Assembly: GCA_016198885.1 (NCBI GenBank)
Contig: JACQHV010000034.1
Span: 1-10,270 of the forward strand
Origin: Gammaproteobacteria bacterium
Lineage (GTDB): Bacteria; Pseudomonadota; Gammaproteobacteria; Eutrophobiales; Eutrophobiaceae
Length of the DNA: 10,270 bases
Direction of reading: 5' to 3'
Shown here: one piece after another, positions 5,752 through 10,270 of the stretch
Position numbering within the stretch: the first letter of the stretch is position 1
How the letters are laid out: each line of letters opens with the position of its first letter
Position numbers and translations under genes: made by a program
Notes under the pieces: generated by a model
What the model was told of the DNA's origin: nothing
Databases searched by the model: none
Seen by the model: the letters and a program-made list of their open reading frames with translations, nothing else

Positions 5752-6564
5752 ATGGAGTTGGGCTGGTTTGTAAAATTAAGGTCTTCCTTTTACGCGCTGC
5801 TTTTACATGTCATAGCTGCCGCAATGCTGATCATCAGTCTCGATTTATCACCCAAGTCAATACTTCAGCCAAAACAGAATATCAATATCGTAAACGCCGT
5901 TGCCATTGATAAAAAACAGGTTGAAAAAGAGCTGCAACGGCTGAAACAGGCAGAACAAAAAAAGCAGGAGACTGAAAAAAAGCGGCTGGAGGAACTGGAA
6001 AAAAAAGCTAAAGATGCGGAGAAAAAACTGGCTGACGCGGAGAAAAAACGCGTAGAAGAAGAGCAAAAACTGGCGGATACAAAAAAGAAAAAAGAACAGG
6101 AACAGCAAAAACGCGAGCTTGAAGAACAAAAACTTGCAAAACTGGAAAAAGAAAAAGAGGAACTTGAGAAAAAACGAAAACTCGAAGAAGAACACAAACG
6201 TCAGGAGGCAGCGGATAAAGCGCTCAAGGAAGCTTTGGCGGCCGAGGAGGCAGAAGTTCAATCTGAACAAGCTCAGGAATTAATTGATAAAATTACCGCA
6301 GATATATACAGAAGCGTGGTCAATAATTTCAACAAGTCAGGATTGCCGCAGGGACTGAGCTGTGTACTACGGGTACAATTAATACCTGGTGGAGAAGTAA
6401 CCAATGTTACTCTTGTGGAATCAAGCGGTAATTCTATTTTTGATCAACGGTCCGTTACCGCCGTAGAAAAGGCATCTCCATTTCAGACTGTGCCTGATGA
6501 TGTGGAATCATTTGAAAGACTGGGGCTTCGTCAAATAACATTTAGGTTTATACCCGAGGAATAA
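5752..6564 (+). CDS. tolA: Tol-Pal system periplasm-spanning protein TolA
   Basis: TolA is anchored in the inner membrane by TolQ-TolR, crosses the periplasm and contacts TolB-Pal; it is also a known entry point for colicins and filamentous phage. This 270-residue protein is shorter than E. coli TolA (about 420). It has one membrane helix (about 13-30), a very charged Lys/Glu helix (about 55-180) and a TonB-like C-terminal domain (about 181-270) with GLPQGLSCVLRVQLIPGGEV and a final ITFRFIPEE. The E. coli S-x3-H membrane motif for TolQ contact is partly kept: His19 is present, but the Ser position is Ala15. The helix region is rich in A-runs, including A8 at 5999-6006, which follows from AAA and GAA codons. 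GGAG lies at 5736-5739, a long 12 bases before the ATG. Confidence 0.95.
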   Translation: MELGWFVKLRSSFYALLLHVIAAAMLIISLDLSPKSILQPKQNINIVNAVAIDKKQVEKELQRLKQAEQKKQETEKKRLEELEKKAKDAEKKLADAEKKRVEEEQKLADTKKKKEQEQQKRELEEQKLAKLEKEKEELEKKRKLEEEHKRQEAADKALKEALAAEEAEVQSEQAQELIDKITADIYRSVVNNFNKSGLPQGLSCVLRVQLIPGGEVTNVTLVESSGNSIFDQRSVTAVEKASPFQTVPDDVESFERLGLRQITFRFIPEE

Positions 6565-6568
6565 CGTA

Positions 6569-7885
6569 GTGAACTCAATAATAAAATTTATCAATCAACG
6601 GATATTATTCATCCTGCTGTTTCTTGCACCAATCGCACATTCCGCTGATCTTGAAATCATTATTGATAAAGGAATCGAAAATGCCCTGCCAATCGCAATC
6701 GTGCCCTTCGGCTGGTCCCAGGCATCGGCGCTTCCACCGATAGACGTCTCTGCAATTATTTCGGACGACCTTGCGCGCAGCGCACGGTTTGCTCCAATGG
6801 AAGAACAGGACATGCCACAACGGCCGGACGATTTTGCACAGATTAATTTCAAGGACTGGCAGAAGTTGGGGATGGAGAATCTTGTCATAGGCCAGCTGAA
6901 CCAGACCGAAACAGGAGAATATATTGTCGATTTTCGTCTTCTTGATGTCTATAAAGGAAAACAGATCGTGGGCTTCAGTATTCCGTCAGGCAAGGACCGG
7001 TTACGCCATACTGCACATGAGATTGCCGATATTATTTATGAAAAACTCATCGGCGTGCGCGGCGCGTTTGCAACACGTATTGCATATATTACAGTTATAA
7101 AAAACCGTGACGGGACCAAAAAATATACCTTGCAGATCGCCGATGCCGACGGCTTTAATCCCCAGGTCCTTCTACAGTCGTCAGAACCTTTGTTATCACC
7201 TTCGTGGTCGCCCGACGGAAAAAAAATTGCCTACGTATCATTTGAAAGTAAAAACTCCATGGTTTACGTACAGGATATCCTTACAGGCAAACGGGAGAGG
7301 ATTGCCTCAAACCCCGGTATCAACAGCGCGCCTGCCTGGTCGCCGGATGGCAGCCGGCTGGCAATGACTCTGTCCAAAGATGGTAATCCTGAGATCTATG
7401 TCATGAATCTGTCATCAAAATCATTGCAGCGTATCACTACCAACTCGGCCATTGATACAGAACCGGCCTGGTCTCATAACGGCAGCATGCTGGCTTTCAC
7501 TTCTGATCGCGGAGGCGGGCCGCAAATATATGAAGTACCCGCAAGTGGCGGGGAACCAAAACGGCTGACATTCGTTGGTCCCTATAACGCACGTCCCAGG
7601 TATTCTCCCGATGACAAATATATTGCCGTAGTGAATGGGGAAAGCAACACCTATCGTATCGGTGTGCTTGACCGGAAAAGCGGTCAGTTTGACATACTGA
7701 CTGAAACCCGTTTGGATGAATCACCAAGTTTTTCACCAAACGGCCATATGATCATCTATACCACAACCGGTTTCAGAGGAACCGAACTGGCCGCTACTTC
7801 AACCGATGGAACTGTGCATCAGCGTCTCGCGCTGGAGGGCGGCGAAGTGAGAGAACCAGCCTGGGGACCGTTTATGAACCAATGA
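6569..7885 (+). CDS. tolB: Tol-Pal system beta-propeller protein TolB
   Basis: TolB is the periplasmic partner that binds Pal and is displaced by TolA. The 438-residue protein has a signal peptide (residues 1 to about 25, hydrophobic core ILFILLFLAPI, likely cut near HSA-DLE) and an N-terminal TolB_N domain (about 27-160, with PIAIVPFGW). GVRGAFATRIAY (162-173) leads into a six-bladed propeller. Repeated PD40-type motifs are seen at 211-224 (PSWSPDGKKIAYVS), 255-266, 299-310, 343-354 and 386-397, ending with EPAWGPF. The start is GTG at 6569 with GAGGA at 6556-6560, eight bases upstream and inside the end of tolA, so the two are tightly linked. An A8 run occurs at 7219-7226. Confidence 0.97.
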   Translation: MNSIIKFINQRILFILLFLAPIAHSADLEIIIDKGIENALPIAIVPFGWSQASALPPIDVSAIISDDLARSARFAPMEEQDMPQRPDDFAQINFKDWQKLGMENLVIGQLNQTETGEYIVDFRLLDVYKGKQIVGFSIPSGKDRLRHTAHEIADIIYEKLIGVRGAFATRIAYITVIKNRDGTKKYTLQIADADGFNPQVLLQSSEPLLSPSWSPDGKKIAYVSFESKNSMVYVQDILTGKRERIASNPGINSAPAWSPDGSRLAMTLSKDGNPEIYVMNLSSKSLQRITTNSAIDTEPAWSHNGSMLAFTSDRGGGPQIYEVPASGGEPKRLTFVGPYNARPRYSPDDKYIAVVNGESNTYRIGVLDRKSGQFDILTETRLDESPSFSPNGHMIIYTTTGFRGTELAATSTDGTVHQRLALEGGEVREPAWGPFMNQ

Positions 7886-7955
7886 TAAATCAACTATTCT
7901 AAAGCGATCTGTATTAATGTTATTCTGTTTACCACATGCAATATATTTTAGTTAT

Positions 7956-7961
7956 AAGGAG
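7956..7961 (+). promoter_or_regulatory. Strong Shine-Dalgarno fixing the pal start
   Basis: AAGGAG lies six bases before the ATG at 7968. This decides against a longer frame opening at 7917, which would put 17 extra residues ahead of the lipoprotein signal. Confidence 0.85.
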
Positions 7962-7967
7962 AAATTT

Positions 7968-8477
7968 ATGAATGTAAGGTCCACATTGATTATTATATTT
8001 GCCGCAATACTTTTTGGTTGCACCTCTACTGAAGAAAAGAAAGAGGTTGCTGTAGAAGAAGGCGCTCCTGCCGGAGAAAAGACCCAGGCCTATGGCGCAG
8101 GTGAGGATACCGGGACCGGAATCAATCCACTTGATGATCCCAATAGTCCATTATCGGTTCGAATTATTTATTTCGAATATGACAGCAGTGAAATCCGGCC
8201 GCAATATCGTAAAACAGTTGAAGCCCATGCTGCTTACCTTGCCTCAAATCCGAATGTAATCGTAACACTTGAGGGACATGCAGATGAACGCGGTTCACGT
8301 GAATACAATCTTGCGCTTGGTGAACGCCGTTCCTTGTCTGTTAAAAACCAGATGGCATTGCTGGGGGCCTCCGCCGGTCAGATACGCACTGTCAGCTATG
8401 GTGAAGAGCGTCCTGCTGCTGCCGGATCAGATGAGTCTGCCTGGAGCCAGAATCGCCGCGTTGAGATATTATACTGA
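7968..8477 (+). CDS. pal: Peptidoglycan-associated lipoprotein Pal
   Basis: Pal anchors the outer membrane to peptidoglycan and concentrates at the septum through the Tol machine. The 169-residue precursor has a lipoprotein signal with a short positive start, a hydrophobic core (LIIIFAAILFG) and lipidated Cys18. Residue +2 is Thr rather than Asp, consistent with outer-membrane sorting. A low-complexity linker (19-60) leads to the OmpA-like domain (about 62-169). Peptidoglycan-binding residues are present: Asp106 in GHADERGS and Arg121 in LGERRS, the same 15-residue spacing as Asp271 and Arg286 of OmpA. The lipobox LFGC has an unusual Phe at -2. The preceding gap (7886-7967) is AT-rich with no confident promoter. 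cpoB follows after 11 bases. Confidence 0.97.
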   Translation: MNVRSTLIIIFAAILFGCTSTEEKKEVAVEEGAPAGEKTQAYGAGEDTGTGINPLDDPNSPLSVRIIYFEYDSSEIRPQYRKTVEAHAAYLASNPNVIVTLEGHADERGSREYNLALGERRSLSVKNQMALLGASAGQIRTVSYGEERPAAAGSDESAWSQNRRVEILY

Positions 8478-8488
8478 GGGTAACTTCA

Positions 8489-9412
8489 GTGCAGTTTATT
8501 CGTACACGTCCTGTAGTTCTGCTTGTGAGTGTTATCGTTTCTCTTTCCAGCGCTGCTGCTGAGAAACGGGCTCCCGTCAGCGAACCTGCGGACGCGCAGA
8601 TCGAGCAACGCATCGAGAATCTGGAACGCATGATGCAAAGCCAGGGTCTGGTGGACATGTTACAACAATTGCAGGCCCTGCAGGCGGAAGTCAGTCAATT
8701 GCGTGGTCAAATTGAGGTCAATAACCATGAGCTTGAAAAATTACAGGAACGCCAGCGTGATTTATATAATGATCTTGATCGCCGCCTGCAAAAACTTGAT
8801 GGTAGCGCGGCGCCGACAACAGGTACTGTTGATGGAGAAACCCCACCGCTTGAAGTCATAGCACCGGCAGATCAGGAAACACCGGTTGCAGGAAATCAGG
8901 CAGAGACTTCCTTGACGGTAGAAAATATAGAGTCAACCCCTGGTTCCACGGAACAGGCAACTCATGTGGCCACGTCTGAAGAACCGGCATTATCAGCAAC
9001 AACCGAACCCCTCGCTGCGGAAGATCCTCTCAAGGCACAGGCTGAATACCAGAAGGCATTCAATTTGCTGAAACAGGCACAGTATGACCAGGCCATTTCT
9101 GCATTCGATAATTTTCTTCGTAAATACCCGGCCAGCCAATACTCAGCTAACGCGCAATACTGGATGGGTGAAGCCCATTATGTAACACGCCGGTTTAACG
9201 AGGCGATCACGGAATACATGAAACTTGTTACGAATTTTCCAGAAAGTAAGCAGGTTTCCAATGGTCTGCTCAAGATCGGTTACAGTTACATTGAACTTGG
9301 GAAACCTGATGATGCAAGGAAGGTCCTTGAAGATCTGATTAAACGGTATCCTGGAACACCCGCTGCGCGAGACGCCGAGGAGCGCCTGAAACGCATTACC
9401 GTTGCACGATAA
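8489..9412 (+). CDS. cpoB: Cell division coordinator CpoB (YbgF)
   Basis: CpoB is periplasmic, binds TolA, and couples outer-membrane constriction to septal peptidoglycan synthesis by PBP1B. This 307-residue protein has a signal peptide (1 to about 24, ending SSAAA). An N-terminal coiled coil (about 35-104; heptad-like LQQLQALQAEVSQLRGQIEV) forms the trimer in the family. A Thr/Glu/Pro/Ala-rich linker (about 105-180) follows, then three TPR repeats at about 183-216, 220-253 and 257-290, including YDQAISAFDNFLRKYPAS and NEAITEYMKLVTNFPES. The linker makes it somewhat longer than E. coli CpoB (about 263). The start is GTG at 8489, with GAGGG at 8476-8480 overlapping the pal stop and eight bases away. 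Confidence 0.95.
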   Translation: MQFIRTRPVVLLVSVIVSLSSAAAEKRAPVSEPADAQIEQRIENLERMMQSQGLVDMLQQLQALQAEVSQLRGQIEVNNHELEKLQERQRDLYNDLDRRLQKLDGSAAPTTGTVDGETPPLEVIAPADQETPVAGNQAETSLTVENIESTPGSTEQATHVATSEEPALSATTEPLAAEDPLKAQAEYQKAFNLLKQAQYDQAISAFDNFLRKYPASQYSANAQYWMGEAHYVTRRFNEAITEYMKLVTNFPESKQVSNGLLKIGYSYIELGKPDDARKVLEDLIKRYPGTPAARDAEERLKRITVAR

Positions 9413-9420
9413 TCCACTTT

Positions 9421-9438
9421 CCTGCTAACCTCAGCGGG
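9421..9438 (+). other. Small hairpin abutting the queE start
   Basis: CCTGCT (9421-9426) can pair with AGCGGG (9433-9438), five Watson-Crick pairs plus one G-U, around a six-base loop. The right arm contains the only G-rich bases ahead of the ATG at 9440. It is too short and lacks the A-rich tail needed for a preQ1 riboswitch. It may lower queE translation or be chance. Confidence 0.35.
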
Positions 9439-9439
9439 T

Positions 9440-10126
9440 ATGCGCACCTCTCATTCAATCCAGAAAGATCTTGATCGCGTCAGGAACAAGATACTGAAGA
9501 TCAATGAGATCTTCTTCTCGATCCAGGGCGAATCCACCAAGACAGGTTTGCCGACAATATTTATTCGCCTGACGGGTTGCCCTCTCCGCTGCGTTTATTG
9601 CGATACGGAATATGCCTTCCATGAAGGTGAGAAAATGTCAATTGACGATATCCTGCATAAAATCGCAGGATTCCGCACAAGGCACGTCACCGTCACGGGT
9701 GGAGAACCACTCGCACAAAAAGCTTGTATTGATTTATTAGGCCTCCTCTGCGATGAAGGATATCTCGTTTCTCTCGAGACCAGCGGCGCCGTCGATATTT
9801 CAACAGTGGACGAGCGCGTCAGCAGAATCGTCGATATCAAGACACCCGGATCAGGCGAAGTCAATAAAAACAAATTTGGTAACCTGAAATACATTACACC
9901 TCATGATCAGATCAAATTTGTGATCTGTGATCGTATGGATTACTTATGGGCAAAGGACAAGTTAAAGGAATTTCAACTCAATGAGCATTGCGAGGTTTTA
10001 TTCTCGCCCAGCCACGGCGTGATGAATGCGGTAAAACTCGCCGACTGGATTCTTGAAGATCACCTGCCTGTGCGTTTTCAGATCCAGTTGCATAAGTATT
10101 TATGGGGGGATGTCCCCGGCAAGTAA
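9440..10126 (+). CDS. queE: 7-carboxy-7-deazaguanine synthase QueE
   Basis: QueE is a radical SAM enzyme that converts 6-carboxytetrahydropterin to 7-carboxy-7-deazaguanine, building the ring of queuosine and other deazapurines. The 228-residue protein opens its conserved part with KINEIFFSIQGES (20-32), then has FIRLTGCPLRCVYCDT (41-56). The CX3CX2C cluster ligands are Cys47, Cys51 and Cys54, the spacing of canonical radical SAM proteins. SAM-site motifs are TGGEP (86-90) and ETSG (113-116). DIKTPGSGE (132-140) and the final QLHKYLWG (216-223) are typical of the family. The ATG at 9440 is the only standard start in range, but it gives about 18 residues before the family core and has no well-spaced Shine-Dalgarno. 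A CTG at 9494, nine bases after AGGA, is a weaker alternative. queC, its common partner, is not within the window. Confidence 0.94.
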   Translation: MRTSHSIQKDLDRVRNKILKINEIFFSIQGESTKTGLPTIFIRLTGCPLRCVYCDTEYAFHEGEKMSIDDILHKIAGFRTRHVTVTGGEPLAQKACIDLLGLLCDEGYLVSLETSGAVDISTVDERVSRIVDIKTPGSGEVNKNKFGNLKYITPHDQIKFVICDRMDYLWAKDKLKEFQLNEHCEVLFSPSHGVMNAVKLADWILEDHLPVRFQIQLHKYLWGDVPGK

Positions 10127-10167
10127 TTTTAAAAACGTGAAATCACTGAGCAAATCTTCCTTTCGTC

Positions 10168-10205
10168 ATGCCGTCACCCCTGCGGGTGTAAATTCCAACC
10201 GGCAT
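10168..10205. repeat. Palindromic REP-like element after queE
   Basis: The outer arms ATGCCG (10168-10173) and CGGCAT (10200-10205) enclose a hairpin CACCC (10175-10179), loop CTGC, GGGTG (10184-10188). The edges GTC before and CCAG after resemble the GTCAT...ATCCAG ends of a palindromic repeat class that is scattered between genes in many proteobacteria. It lies 41 bases past the queE stop. Without a genome the copy number is unknown. It could help end or stabilise the upstream transcript, but no T-run follows. Confidence 0.6.
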
Positions 10206-10250
10206 CCAGTAGAAAATTGTTTTAACTAGAACCTATCTCAAAATTAAATA

Positions 10251-10270
10251 CCCTCCCCCTTGACGGGGGA
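10251..10270. repeat. Inverted repeat cut by the window edge
   Basis: TCCCCC (10254-10259) pairs with GGGGGA (10265-10270) around TTGAC. The left side carries a further CCC (10251-10253), so the stem probably continues past the end of the window. It resembles CCCTCCCCC-TTGAC-GGGGGAGGG type palindromes that border small non-coding repeats in proteobacteria. The 45 bases between this and the preceding palindrome are AT-rich with no gene seen. Confidence 0.5.

Noticed and set aside
5857..6270. Long minus-strand Phe/Leu-rich open frame opposite tolA
   Set aside because: It is the complement of the AAA/GAA-rich Lys/Glu helix of TolA, with no ribosome site and low-complexity composition.
7917..7967. 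Upstream extension of pal by 17 residues
   Set aside because: It would bury the lipoprotein signal inside the protein, and the AAGGAG site is positioned for the ATG at 7968.
9413..9442. preQ1 riboswitch ahead of queE
   Set aside because: Only 27 bases lie between cpoB and queE, and the A-rich 3' tail needed for the pseudoknot is absent.
10127..10270. tRNA gene after queE
   Set aside because: tRNA genes sometimes follow this cluster, but no cloverleaf arms or T-loop GTTCNA pattern could be found here.

Overview
The window is a conserved chromosomal segment from a gammaproteobacterium of moderate GC content. The gene order yebC-ruvC-ruvA-ruvB-ybgC-tolQ-tolR-tolA-tolB-pal-cpoB-queE, all on the + strand, is the arrangement known from Pseudomonas and many other gammaproteobacteria. 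The exact genus cannot be read from the sequence. Non-ATG starts are common: GTG for the hydrolase, ruvB, tolB and cpoB, and TTG for ybgC.

Layout. Bases 2-130 are the 3' end of an unrecognised gene. A heptamer-based inverted repeat (135-212) separates it from a small cytosolic alpha/beta hydrolase (263-889). A good extended -10 promoter (901-929) starts yebC (965-1711), followed by another inverted repeat and then the Holliday-junction genes ruvC (1814-2332), ruvA (2329-2934, ATGA overlap) and ruvB (3056-4117). The cell-envelope block follows: ybgC (4150-4560), tolQ (4550-5224, 11-base overlap), tolR (5323-5745), tolA (5752-6564), tolB (6569-7885), pal (7968-8477), cpoB (8489-9412). queE (9440-10126) closes the run. 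The last 144 bases are non-coding and hold two palindromic repeats, the second cut by the window edge.

How the genes work together. RuvA and RuvB form the branch-migration motor and RuvC cuts the junction. TolQ-TolR form the proton-driven inner-membrane motor that energises TolA. TolA spans the periplasm to TolB and the outer-membrane lipoprotein Pal, pulling the outer membrane inward at division, and CpoB links this to septal peptidoglycan synthesis. YbgC is a hotdog thioesterase habitually placed before tolQ. QueE makes the deazaguanine core of queuosine.

No new multi-gene system is visible. The unusual content is in the intergenic DNA. Four gaps carry inverted or 7-base-periodic repeats, two of them sharing a nearly identical 17-base start. 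Two of these elements occupy the place where the Shine-Dalgarno sequences of ruvC and tolR should be, and one of them splits tolQ from tolR.
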